Shown here piece after piece: positions 5,238-11,924 of a stretch of DNA of 24,306 nt. Location: the IMG/VR virus record IMGVR_UViG_3300025132_000289, positions 1-24,306 of that record; one strand, 5' to 3'. Every line of letters starts with the position of its first letter. Position 1 is the stretch's first letter. The notes beneath the pieces were generated by a model that was not told the origin of the DNA, did not search any database, and worked only from the letters and a program-made list of their open reading frames with translations. Position numbers and translations under genes: made by a program. This DNA is from a virus.

Positions 5238-5430
5238 AGAAGAACCATCTGTCAAGTTTTTTGATCATCGACAGATGGATTTAGGAGTTGCTATTTGCCA
5301 GAAGTGTGTTGTCAAAAAAACATGTTTGCAATGGCGCATCGACACAGTTGATCCGTGGGATACAGATTACGGAGTGTGGGGAGGTACGACACCTGCAGAA
5401 CGTGATAGAATAAAGCAACAACAAAGGTAG
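5182..5430 (+). CDS. WhiB-family iron-sulfur transcription regulator
   Basis: An 82-aa protein with the WhiB pattern: Cys18, Cys39, Cys42 and Cys48 (CxxC in the middle) to hold a 4Fe-4S cluster, then the GVWGG turn at residues 64-68 and a basic C-terminal end. WhiB proteins bind the sigma factor region 4 of actinobacterial RNA polymerase; phage copies can redirect or repress host promoters. This is the best host marker in the window. ATG 5182 has GGAGG 6 nt upstream; the longer frame to 5140 lies inside the preceding gene. Confidence 0.9.
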   Translation: MRQRMELSQTMWMDQAACKEEPSVKFFDHRQMDLGVAICQKCVVKKTCLQWRIDTVDPWDTDYGVWGGTTPAERDRIKQQQR

Positions 5431-5436
5431 GTGACC

Positions 5437-6246
5437 ATGATTGATGCCTCAGGCATTATTTATGCAGGTCAGATTAGTAAATATAATGAAGAAGGGCCGA
5501 AGCCGACGGCGCTGGGCACGCGCTTGCGCGTGTCTGATGCCGGGGGGTGTGAGCGTCAGCGTTGGTACAAGGGCATGGGCTTTGACGAGTCAGAGACCCC
5601 GGACTTGCAGACGCTATTGGCGTTCCATGTAGGAAACAGCATTCACGATTTTGTGCAAGAAGCGTTTGTGCGACAGGCCGTAATGGGGGGAGTGTCGGTG
5701 GACCTTGAGGTTCCAGTCGATTGTCGCCCGTTAGGTGCCGATTTGTCAGGGTCTGCTGACCTTGTAGTGACGTATAGCGATGGTCACAAGGTTGTGGTTG
5801 AGTTCAAGTCTGCGTCTGCGTATGGCAGCAAGCTTGCACGAGAAGCGCCGAAACGTGAGCATGTGGCCCAAGCTGGGTTGTATGCGCGTGGTTTAGGTGC
5901 TACTGCAATTCACATTGTGTATGTGGCTAAAGAATCGTCGTTTCGTGACAAGGTTCGTGCGGGTGATGTGTATGAGCATTACTTTGAGTTGAAAGACCCG
6001 GTGTTTGATGGCCGCATGGAAACGGTGTTTGACATCACAGAGTTTGAGTTGATTCGTTTCAAGCGTGTTGAAGATGCGTTGAATAGAAATGTAATTCCTC
6101 GTCCTGTGGTGTATGACGAAGAGTTGAAGATTGTTGATTCTCCGGGACCATTTGGTCGTCCGTCAAAGAAAACGCATTGGGAATGTAGGTACTGCCTGTA
6201 TAATAGTCTTTGTTATGGCAATGGGCCTGACGAAGTAACAATATAA
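5437..6246 (+). CDS. Cas4/RecB-like PD-(D/E)XK exonuclease with Fe-S cysteines
   Basis: A 269-aa nuclease. The visible core is Cys38 (GGCERQRWY), GNSIH (66-70), Asp108 (GSADLVV), the EFK triad end Glu122/Lys124, and the QxxxY motif (Gln145-Tyr149). Three more cysteines (250, 253, 259) at the C terminus pair with Cys38 to form the Cas4/AddB-type iron-sulfur site. It probably resects DNA ends for the recombination genes downstream. ATG 5437 follows AGGTAGG; GTG 5431 is less likely. It is not next to a CRISPR array, so it is a phage recombination nuclease rather than an adaptation protein. Confidence 0.85.
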   Translation: MIDASGIIYAGQISKYNEEGPKPTALGTRLRVSDAGGCERQRWYKGMGFDESETPDLQTLLAFHVGNSIHDFVQEAFVRQAVMGGVSVDLEVPVDCRPLGADLSGSADLVVTYSDGHKVVVEFKSASAYGSKLAREAPKREHVAQAGLYARGLGATAIHIVYVAKESSFRDKVRAGDVYEHYFELKDPVFDGRMETVFDITEFELIRFKRVEDALNRNVIPRPVVYDEELKIVDSPGPFGRPSKKTHWECRYCLYNSLCYGNGPDEVTI

Positions 6247-6263
6247 ACATCTTGGAGGATGTT

Positions 6264-6473
6264 ATGACTGATAAAGTTAATAAGGTTATTCCTATGAAGC
6301 CTGCTGCTTGGGAAGCTGCTGGGCTAATTGGAGCTACTAAGGAACGGTCTGCTACTGCCCAAGTTCGTCATTGGATTAACGAAGGTATCCGAATGGCTGC
6401 TGAGCAGGATCGTTTAGATAAAATTGAACTCAACGCAAAGGTGATTGATCTGCATGAAGACCGTACTGCGTGA
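6264..6473 (+). CDS. Small hypothetical protein (69 aa)
   Basis: Starts MTDKVNKVIPMKPAAWEAAG with GGAGG 5 nt upstream. A central segment (TAQVRHWINEGIRMAAEQ) looks like a DNA-binding or dimer helix, but no ribbon-helix-helix or HTH can be assigned safely. The end overlaps the Rad52-like gene by 20 nt, tying it to the recombination module. Confidence 0.6.
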   Translation: MTDKVNKVIPMKPAAWEAAGLIGATKERSATAQVRHWINEGIRMAAEQDRLDKIELNAKVIDLHEDRTA

Positions 6474-6879
6474 TCTTGTAAAGCGTATTCCTGCGTCATA
6501 TATCAAGACGAAGCCCGGTGGATTTCAAGCTGATTATGTGTCGCATGCTGATATTCAGCAGATTCTGTTGGCAAAGATTGGGCCGTGTACCCAAGAGGTC
6601 AAAGAATTAATTTACAACGCAGATGGTGTAGTGCAAGGCTGCATTTTGCGTGTGACGTATGAGATTGATGGCGAGCGTGTCATCATTGAAGAAGCAGGAG
6701 ACGTTGAGCGCCCAGGTGCAAACAACGGATCAAATGCAAAGAACGCCGTATCTGATGCAATCAAGCGGTGTGCGATGCGAGTGGGTGTTGGACTCCACTT
6801 GTGGTCGCAAGATAACTATGTGCTGGACCGCCTAGCGCAGAGTGATTCAGCAGAACAGGAGGAAAGTGATGCTGAGTGA
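6454..6879 (+). CDS. Rad52/22-like single-strand annealing protein
   Basis: A 141-aa protein with the pattern of phage Rad52/22 (Sak-type) annealing proteins: FQADYVSHADI near the N terminus, a strand-rich middle, EEAGDV, then KNAVSDAIKRCAMRVGVGLHLW, the most conserved block. It anneals complementary single strands during phage recombination and repair. The neighbours, a Cas4-like exonuclease and SSB, form a complete end-resection and annealing set. ATG 6454 is chosen; an AAAGGTGA lies upstream. Its 3' end overlaps the SSB gene. Confidence 0.75.
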   Translation: MKTVLRDLVKRIPASYIKTKPGGFQADYVSHADIQQILLAKIGPCTQEVKELIYNADGVVQGCILRVTYEIDGERVIIEEAGDVERPGANNGSNAKNAVSDAIKRCAMRVGVGLHLWSQDNYVLDRLAQSDSAEQEESDAE

Positions 6880-7288
6880 AGGATATGGGTTTGCTTACGG
6901 TAATCTTTGCCGTGATTGGGAATCCAAAACTGTGAATGCCCAGGGTCAAGAAAAGACTATTTGGGTAAATGCTTTGGCGTATCAGCCTAAGAAAGACGAT
7001 CAAGTTATTTATGTTGACCTAACTGTTTGGCCGGACAACAACGATTCAGATCGTGAGGGTCAGGCGTATAGGGATTACACGAACAAGGGTAGTCGTGTGA
7101 TGATCCGTGGCAAGTTTGCGCCTGACAATTATGTCAACAAGGAAGGCCAGCCCAAGATTGGTTGGAAGTGCAATCTGTGGGATATGGCTTCAATGATCCG
7201 TCCGCCGCTGGAATCGTCAGGTGCAGGTAATGTTGCTGCTGCGTTCCCTGGTGCTCAGGCTTCATCTCCTGAGCACGAGCCGTTCTAG
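6869..7288 (+). CDS. ssb: Single-stranded DNA-binding protein (SSB-like OB fold)
   Basis: A 139-aa protein starting MLSEGYGFAYGN behind GGAGG with a 7-nt spacer. The beta-rich N-terminal 110 residues contain OB-fold-like elements (GSRVMIRGKF, IGWKCNLWD). An Ala/Gly/Pro-rich linker follows, and the protein ends EHEPF, an acidic tip with terminal Phe as in bacterial SSB tails that recruit repair proteins. The position after the annealing protein supports the call. Sequence identity to canonical SSB is not obvious by eye. Confidence 0.7.
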   Translation: MLSEGYGFAYGNLCRDWESKTVNAQGQEKTIWVNALAYQPKKDDQVIYVDLTVWPDNNDSDREGQAYRDYTNKGSRVMIRGKFAPDNYVNKEGQPKIGWKCNLWDMASMIRPPLESSGAGNVAAAFPGAQASSPEHEPF

Positions 7289-7425
7289 TGGGTATCAATC
7301 GCACAGAATGGATTGATCCGGAGGTGTTGCGTAACTCTGATAGTTCTTTGGAGTTGCAGCCTGGTGAAAAGCCGTCTGTTTGGATCAAGCGTATTACTGG
7401 CAAGAAACCCAACAAGCAACGGTGA
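7288..7425 (+). CDS. Small hypothetical protein (45 aa)
   Basis: A GTG start shares its first base with the SSB stop (TAGTG). Translates to MGINRTEWIDPEVLRNSDSS and ends in a basic stretch (GKKPNKQR). The start is coupled to both neighbours (GTGA at its own end). No motif recognised. Confidence 0.5.
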   Translation: MGINRTEWIDPEVLRNSDSSLELQPGEKPSVWIKRITGKKPNKQR

Positions 7426-7565
7426 AAAAGAATCACACTTGCCAAATTGATGGCGGTGAGTGTGTGAAGGGGTCGGTCTACATGCATGGTGAGGTGCGTG
7501 TGGCCCGGCCCCTTTGTAATTGTTCGTGCCATCTCAAACCAGGAGAGAAGAAACGTGAGCGATGA
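7422..7565 (+). CDS. Small Cys/His protein (47 aa)
   Basis: A GTG start at 7422 overlaps the preceding stop. Five cysteines and several His (HTCQIDGGEC, CNCSCH) suggest a metal-binding knuckle, with a very basic tail (KPGEKKRER). A longer frame from TTG 7380 exists. The AGGAGAG at its 3' end serves the next gene. Function unknown. Confidence 0.5.
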   Translation: MKKNHTCQIDGGECVKGSVYMHGEVRVARPLCNCSCHLKPGEKKRER

Positions 7566-7761
7566 AAAGTACGTTCCGAATGTTGATGTAATGATGGTTT
7601 ACGAAGCGATAGACAACATTGTTAGTCTTAATAACGCTATTCGTAAGCAAGCATTTGACGAGAATCGTCAAGATTTGTGGCAGTTGTTTGAGGTTGGTCA
7701 CAACACGCAGCTTGCATTGGCTGCTTATGTTGTTGCCCTTCAGAGTCATGGAGACATATGA
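7555..7761 (+). CDS. Small helical hypothetical protein (68 aa)
   Basis: A GTG start at 7555 with AGGAGAG upstream. Translates to MSDEKYVPNVDVMMVYEAID. Predicted mainly helical with a hydrophobic C-terminal helix (LALAAYVVALQ). It overlaps both neighbours by a few bases. Function unknown. Confidence 0.55.
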   Translation: MSDEKYVPNVDVMMVYEAIDNIVSLNNAIRKQAFDENRQDLWQLFEVGHNTQLALAAYVVALQSHGDI

Positions 7762-8120
7762 ATCAATCAGAAGCTGAATCACTTGTTGTGAAGATGAAGC
7801 AGTTGTGGGGTAACCCGTTCAAGGTTACGTCTTCGACTTCGATGGAGTGGGCGCAACACGCAGGTAGCGCATCTTATGCTGACATGGCGCGTGCTATTGA
7901 CTCGTTTGCAGAGGCTGGTGACAAGTTCCCGCCATCGCTTGCCGAGGTTGTGTCTCGTGCCAGAACTTACAAGCCACGCAATGTGTTCAATCCGAATGCA
8001 CCAAAATGTTGTGACTGTGGTGGGCCTACTCTGTCAGGCATGACTCATTTTCCGTTCTGCAAGCCACATGGCACAGGTGATTATTACATTGAAACTATGG
8101 AAGAGTATGTGAATAAATGA
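7758..8120 (+). CDS. Replication-accessory-like protein with C-terminal zinc motif
   Basis: A 120-aa protein. The N-terminal part (MKQLWG ... YADMARAIDSFAE ... KFPPSLAEVVSRA) resembles the helical domain of phage helicase loaders and replisome organisers, in which a short helix pair precedes a P(P/S)xxE element. The C-terminal part has CCDCGG and a later Cys/His pair (CKPH), a likely zinc site. The start overlaps the upstream stop (ATGA). The loader role is an inference from weak similarity and the location. Confidence 0.45.
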   Translation: MNQSEAESLVVKMKQLWGNPFKVTSSTSMEWAQHAGSASYADMARAIDSFAEAGDKFPPSLAEVVSRARTYKPRNVFNPNAPKCCDCGGPTLSGMTHFPFCKPHGTGDYYIETMEEYVNK

Positions 8121-8341
8121 ATAACAACGAAATTTTCCTAGACAATTCTGAAATTAATGCCCCAATTATTATTGCTACTTGGAACGTTGAGAATGGTCCA
8201 AATGTAATTATTTGGGAAGCAGGTTGGGATGCTCTTGACAACGATGATCGCATCGAACTGATGCAAACTCTTGCGGAAAATATGCTTGAACTACAAGAGC
8301 ATATTGTTCCTGATTATCCGCCTGAAGATTTACAGGCTTAG
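8117..8341 (+). CDS. Small acidic hypothetical protein (74 aa)
   Basis: Starts MNNNEIFLDNSEINAPIIIA, ATGA-overlapping the previous gene. Strongly acidic with a short beta-like start and a helical C-terminal half (IELMQTLAENMLELQEH). It is the last gene of the rightward operon, ending at 8341, one base before the stop of the convergent endolysin gene. No terminator is visible between them. Function unknown. Confidence 0.55.
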   Translation: MNNNEIFLDNSEINAPIIIATWNVENGPNVIIWEAGWDALDNDDRIELMQTLAENMLELQEHIVPDYPPEDLQA

Positions 8342-8971
8342 TTACTTTTTCTTAGATTCCTTGCGAATCTTGCCAAGTAGAGCCTCCATATGAGGCGACT
8401 CATAAACACCAGTTACACGGCCTTTGGTAATAACTTCACGCCAGTGATTAGGTGATTCAATGACGGCAGTACCTTCGCCGGGAATGCCGACTCGGTACTC
8501 GTCTTTGTTAGTATCGTAAGTCAGAAACATGCCTGAGCTTTCTGGTAGTGGGCCGTCGATCCAGCCTGAACTTGTAAGTGCCTGAATGTGCCACCATTCT
8601 GATCGCACGGTTTGTTTTAGTCCCCATTTTGCAAGATAAGGTTTAACTGTTTTGTCAGCCATTGCGCGTGTAGCACCTGTTGGGCGACGCAAATCGACAG
8701 CGTGGCCGTAGCCGTCTGCTTGTTCCATGTGCCAAGAGCCACGGGGTTTCCAGTTGTAAGGAAAGTTTGCGCCTGTTTGCAAAATGCGATCTGGGTTTGC
8801 TGCAAGGTTGCCGCGTCCTGCTTTGTATTTGTCGTACAGAGCTTTTTGTTTAGAGTACAAACGCACCGCAGGATAAGTTCCGTAGAACTTGAGAGCAGGT
8901 TCTGAAAGCAGCCCTCGTACACGGAAATCTAACGTTGGATGTACTCCACGCAGATTGTCGTCCAGTGACAT
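8342..8971 (-). CDS. Endolysin, M15-type D,D- or L,D-carboxypeptidase
   Basis: A 209-aa peptidase M15 domain protein. SWHMEQADGYGHAVDL carries the zinc ligands His81 and Asp93, and SEWWH carries the catalytic Glu125 and ligand His128, as in VanY and phage Ply500-type peptidases. It cuts peptide cross-links of the cell wall. No signal peptide is visible, so it needs the holin. A beta-rich C-terminal part (about 145-200) may be a wall-binding domain. It overlaps the holin stop (TAATG). Confidence 0.85.
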   Translation of the reverse strand: MSLDDNLRGVHPTLDFRVRGLLSEPALKFYGTYPAVRLYSKQKALYDKYKAGRGNLAANPDRILQTGANFPYNWKPRGSWHMEQADGYGHAVDLRRPTGATRAMADKTVKPYLAKWGLKQTVRSEWWHIQALTSSGWIDGPLPESSGMFLTYDTNKDEYRVGIPGEGTAVIESPNHWREVITKGRVTGVYESPHMEALLGKIRKESKKK

Positions 8972-9225
8972 TAGTCGTCTAGGTCAGCTTCAGTAGCTGG
9001 TTCAAGATTGACCATTGAAGGGTTCGCCCCACCAATCGGGCCTTTAACCGCAGCATAAGACTTTACGATGGACAGTAGACCTGCAACGGCTGATGCCTTT
9101 AGCGAGTCAGCCATACCAACGTCAAGCATGCCAGCACCATCAGTACCGACGAGAGCAATAAGAGTCTGACAAAAAGCAGAGACAGCACGTTCAGCGGAAT
9201 CCTTGAATACAGAAGTTGAAAACAT
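8971..9225 (-). CDS. Holin, r1t-like
   Basis: An 84-aa protein with the r1t-holin layout: an amphipathic N-terminal helix (KDSAERAVSAFCQTLIALVG), a second hydrophobic segment (SLKASAVAGLLSIVKSYAAV) and an acidic tail (EPATEADLDD). Length and direct coupling to the endolysin fit. It oligomerises in the inner membrane to release the endolysin. The second segment is modest in hydrophobicity, so topology is uncertain. Confidence 0.7.
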   Translation of the reverse strand: MFSTSVFKDSAERAVSAFCQTLIALVGTDGAGMLDVGMADSLKASAVAGLLSIVKSYAAVKGPIGGANPSMVNLEPATEADLDD

Positions 9226-9234
9226 GTTGCTAGT

Positions 9235-9411
9235 TTATTCAGTCTTTGAGCGAGAGTCCACAATTACGCCGAGAGTATGCAACGCTAGTGAACTGCCTGA
9301 AATCCAAAGACCCCAGCGAAGGGTGTCTCCAGACATGGTAATCAGGACGAGTCCTACGCCGCCTACTGTCCACGCAAGTGCGTAGCTCTCAAAGAAAATC
9401 TTTCTAATCAT
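9235..9411 (-). CDS. Two-span small membrane protein, possible second holin/antiholin
   Basis: A 58-aa protein: MIRKIFFESY, span one (ALAWTVGGVGLVLITM), a short turn (SGDTLR), span two (WGLWISGSSLALHTLGVIV), and a charged tail (DSRSKTE). GGAG lies about 5 nt before the ATG, inside the 3' end of the Thr-rich gene, which it overlaps by 8 nt. Its position directly upstream of the holin and endolysin in the transcription direction suggests a lysis role (antiholin or second holin), by inference. Confidence 0.6.
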   Translation of the reverse strand: MIRKIFFESYALAWTVGGVGLVLITMSGDTLRWGLWISGSSLALHTLGVIVDSRSKTE

Positions 9412-10597
9412 TTTTTCTCCGAGTAGTAGGTGTAGAAGGTCCTCCTGAAGTTGTTGGTGTGGTGGGGACGGGAGCAGGCGGGAGAGGCCGTGTAGCGGCT
9501 GCTACTGCGATGCTGGCACTTTGAACAGCAATGATAGCCCGTCGATCTTCGACGGTTACTGTGGAGCCTGACGGGATGTATTGCTCAGTCGCGCCACCAA
9601 AGATATTGACCTCTTCCTCAAACGCTTCTTTTACTTCGTCGTCTGCGTCTTGAATTGCTTCTGCGACTTCTTCGATTTGTTCGTCGGACAGTTCTTCGTA
9701 TTCAAGTTCTTCGATGACTTCTGGAGTGATCTCTTCTAGTTCAGGTAGAAGAGTCGTCGTTGGAGGAATAGTTGTTGTAGGCGGTTGAGTCGTCGTAGGC
9801 GGCAGCGTGGTAGTTGTCGTCGGCGGGACCGTTGTGGTCGTTGTCGTCGTACTCGTAGTAGTAGATGTTGACGTTGATGTCGTCGGTGGCAGCGTAGTCG
9901 TCGGTGGCAGAGTCGTAGTTGTCGTAGTCGTCGGTGGCAACGTAGTGGTCGTGGTGGGCGGCAAAGTGGACGAAGTAGTTGTCGTCGTCGTCGTTGGGGG
10001 CGCCTGAGTAGTCGTTGATGGTGGGGTCGTAGTGGTAGATGGCGGTGCCTCGGTCGTTGTAGTTACTGGGATCGTCGTCGTAGTCGTCGTCGTAGTGGGT
10101 GCTGCGGTAGTAGTCGTAGTCGTCGTTGTAGTCGTCGTCGTAGTAGTCGATGACGTTGTGGTCGTAGTCGTTGTCGTTGTTGTTGGAGGGGAGTATCCGT
10201 CGGTTGACCATGTGACTGTTCCTGAGCCGTCTGGAACATCCATTCCAGATTGTTCTTGGTACGTTCTAAATCGTAGGACATAAGTTCCTGCCTGGGGAGT
10301 GAGGTGGAGCTTGGACCCATAACAGTTGTCTTGTTCGTTGTGGTTTCCGTCGTCATCGTCGGCCACGATATTGCCTTCTGAGTCAATTAGGCGCAGCCAA
10401 GGGTCAACGGTTGTTGCAAAATCTAAAGGACAAGCGGTGTTGCTGTCGAATGTAACGCTAAGCAACGTTTCGCCGTCTAAAGTTATGTTGTAGTCCAAAT
10501 ATGGCGTATCTGCACTAAGCGAAACGCTTTCAAGTGCAGTTGCAGCGGGTGCAAACCAAGCTGCTATATAGAAAAAAACGAGCAACGCTTTGCTCAT
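9404..10597 (-). CDS. Secreted protein with beta-sandwich domain and long Thr-rich linker
   Basis: A 397-aa protein from ATG 10597 (ATG 10612 gives five more residues). N-terminal signal peptide: KALLVFFYIAAWFAPAATA. Residues about 22-125 look like a pre-peptidase-C-type beta-sandwich (ESVSLSADTPYLDYNITL, WLRLIDSEGNIVADDDDG, GTYVLRF). A linker of about 150 residues follows, almost all Thr with Pro and Ser. Then come an acidic helical block (ELEEITPEVIEELEYEELSD), EEEVNIFGGATEQYIPSGST and a Pro-rich tail. Likely exported to the host surface or matrix. It is cotranscribed with the lysis cassette. Confidence 0.7.
   Translation of the reverse strand: MSKALLVFFYIAAWFAPAATALESVSLSADTPYLDYNITLDGETLLSVTFDSNTACPLDFATTVDPWLRLIDSEGNIVADDDDGNHNEQDNCYGSKLHLTPQAGTYVLRFRTYQEQSGMDVPDGSGTVTWSTDGYSPPTTTTTTTTTTSSTTTTTTTTTTTTTTAAPTTTTTTTTIPVTTTTEAPPSTTTTPPSTTTQAPPTTTTTTTSSTLPPTTTTTLPPTTTTTTTLPPTTTLPPTTSTSTSTTTSTTTTTTTVPPTTTTTLPPTTTQPPTTTIPPTTTLLPELEEITPEVIEELEYEELSDEQIEEVAEAIQDADDEVKEAFEEEVNIFGGATEQYIPSGSTVTVEDRRAIIAVQSASIAVAAATRPLPPAPVPTTPTTSGGPSTPTTRRKND
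9750..10185 (-). repeat. Threonine-codon low-complexity tract
   Basis: On the minus strand this is nearly continuous ACN triplets with CCN punctuation, coding for the Thr/Pro linker; the plus strand reads as GTN runs. It produces spurious Val-, Asp- and Tyr-rich ORFs in other frames. Such tracts vary in length by slippage. Confidence 0.85.
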
Positions 10598-10640
10598 TCT
10601 ACGCCATTGCATTTCACAAAATTATCACAGGAAAAACTAA

Positions 10641-11048
10641 ATGAGTAAGGCCCGCGACAAAGGAACGAAAGGTGAAAACGAAATCCTTGATTTATTGCAG
10701 AGAGCGGGGTTTCGTGACGCTCACCGAACCGAGTCGTCGCGTGAAAGCCATGACATTCATTGCGAACCGTTTGTGGTTGAAGTTAAATTTGCAAAGCGGT
10801 GGCTGTTATTCGACTGGATACCGAAACTGCGACGGGTGGCGCAAGACAGGCCGTTCGTGTTGTTCGCTATCCACGGTGACCGCAGAACTCAGACGGGTTC
10901 CGAGGTAGGACGAGTTGCTGTTTTAGATGCAGACTTTGCGGCTGAACTGATGCATTCTTATTATGCTACAGTTTTGTCCCGTGGACGCAGCGACGGGGAT
11001 ATTAACGATACTGACGGTCTTGCTGTTACCTTGGATGGCTTGGGTTAG
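10641..11048 (+). CDS. Holliday-junction-resolvase-like PD-(D/E)XK nuclease
   Basis: A 135-aa protein with the Hjc/RecU-type core: GTKGENEI (Glu12), Asp38 (ESHDIH), and EVK (Glu47 to Lys49). It would cut branched DNA during phage recombination or before packaging. It stands on the plus strand between two minus-strand operons. ATG 10641 follows AGGA by 8 nt. The gap to the divergent gene (10612 or 10597) is under 45 bp, so promoters, if any, overlap. Confidence 0.8.
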   Translation: MSKARDKGTKGENEILDLLQRAGFRDAHRTESSRESHDIHCEPFVVEVKFAKRWLLFDWIPKLRRVAQDRPFVLFAIHGDRRTQTGSEVGRVAVLDADFAAELMHSYYATVLSRGRSDGDINDTDGLAVTLDGLG

Positions 11049-11163
11049 CAAGATTCTGATTAGTATTCAGGTCCGCCTTGCGCGTGGCGAAGAGAACTTT
11101 GATCGAGTTCGGGATGCGCTAGACGATCACGAAGCCAGGTTGCGAGCACTAGAAGCGCGTTAG
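10963..11163 (+). CDS. Membrane plus coiled-coil small protein
   Basis: A frame overlapping the end of the nuclease gene by 86 bp. One hydrophobic region (GILTILTVLLLPWMAW) is followed by a charged heptad-like helix (ENFDRVRDALDDHEARLRALEAR), the layout of small holin-like or spanin-like phage proteins. The start is uncertain: ATG 10963, GTG 10981 or ATG 11035, with no clear ribbon of ribosome-binding sequence. Its stop overlaps the convergent exonuclease stop. Confidence 0.5.
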   Translation: MLQFCPVDAATGILTILTVLLLPWMAWVSKILISIQVRLARGEENFDRVRDALDDHEARLRALEAR

Positions 11164-11897
11164 ACATAATTAGGTCTAGCAATCGGCTCAGCCATGCGAC
11201 CCTTGCACCAAGAACTGCACTCAATGCAGCGATAGCGCCGATACTGCATCGTTTTTGTGCGTCGCATACCGCTTGCTTCCATCGTGCCAGTAGCGCCACA
11301 TTGCGGGCACGCGTCAGGGCGGTCGTCGTAAAGCGCTTGATTGGGATGGTTAGGAATCCAAGGGAGAAGCTTGTCATACAATTCTTCAGTCAATCTGACA
11401 TCTTGAATATTGTATTTCTTCATCAACGCCCACGCTTTGTCGTCGCCCATCATGCAATCGCGCCAAAGATCAAAGCCTGTGTGCGGAGTCTTTTTGCCAA
11501 TCCCCAGCGCTTCTGAAACGTGGGTCAACTTGTTAGATGGAAACTTGAACTGGCGACGCACGGTTTGCAGCAAGTCAATGTCAACGTGCGGAGAAGCAGG
11601 AGGACGTTCTGACAACAAGAACTCTCGTTGCAAGTGTTTTACGTCGAACGCTTTGCCGTTGTAATGGATGAGTGCGTCAGCAGCAGACAGTAGTTCGTGT
11701 GCTGCGCCGATCATTTCGTCGTGACCGTCGTGGTGGTCAGAGTAGAACATGACCTTCTTGGCCCCGTGCCACTTTGCTGCAAACGAGATTACCGAGCCTG
11801 TCTTCTCAATCTGGTTGAGTCCGACGTTCTGGTTCCAAAGCCCCCAGACATACGCCAAGTTTGGCGAGGTCTCGCAGTCGATAATTAGTTTCTTCAT
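11160..11897 (-). CDS. DEDD 3'-5' exonuclease (RNase H-like) with C-terminal zinc ribbon
   Basis: A 245-aa protein from ATG 11897, which has AGGGGG 6 nt upstream; ATG 11921 is less likely. Motif I is IIDCETSP (Asp7, Glu9), motif II HYNGKAFDVKHL (Asp in FD), and motif III YNIQDVRLTEELY (Asp). This is the YprB-like predicted exonuclease group. The C-terminal 50 residues have CPQC and CIECSSWC, a zinc ribbon for DNA binding. It closes the minus-strand virion operon, an unusual place for a DNA-processing enzyme. Confidence 0.75.
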   Translation of the reverse strand: MKKLIIDCETSPNLAYVWGLWNQNVGLNQIEKTGSVISFAAKWHGAKKVMFYSDHHDGHDEMIGAAHELLSAADALIHYNGKAFDVKHLQREFLLSERPPASPHVDIDLLQTVRRQFKFPSNKLTHVSEALGIGKKTPHTGFDLWRDCMMGDDKAWALMKKYNIQDVRLTEELYDKLLPWIPNHPNQALYDDRPDACPQCGATGTMEASGMRRTKTMQYRRYRCIECSSWCKGRMAEPIARPNYV

Positions 11898-11924
11898 CCA
11901 CAACCCCCTGTGGTTTTCCACAGT

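Noticed and set aside
5437-6246. CRISPR adaptation gene (cas4)
   Set aside because: There is a Cas4-like nuclease fold but no repeats spaced as an array and no cas1/cas2 in the window. The recombination context explains it.
9741-10283. ORFs rich in Asp/Tyr or Val across the Thr tract
   Set aside because: Frame shadows of the ACN repeats of the real minus-strand gene; no ribosome-binding sites.
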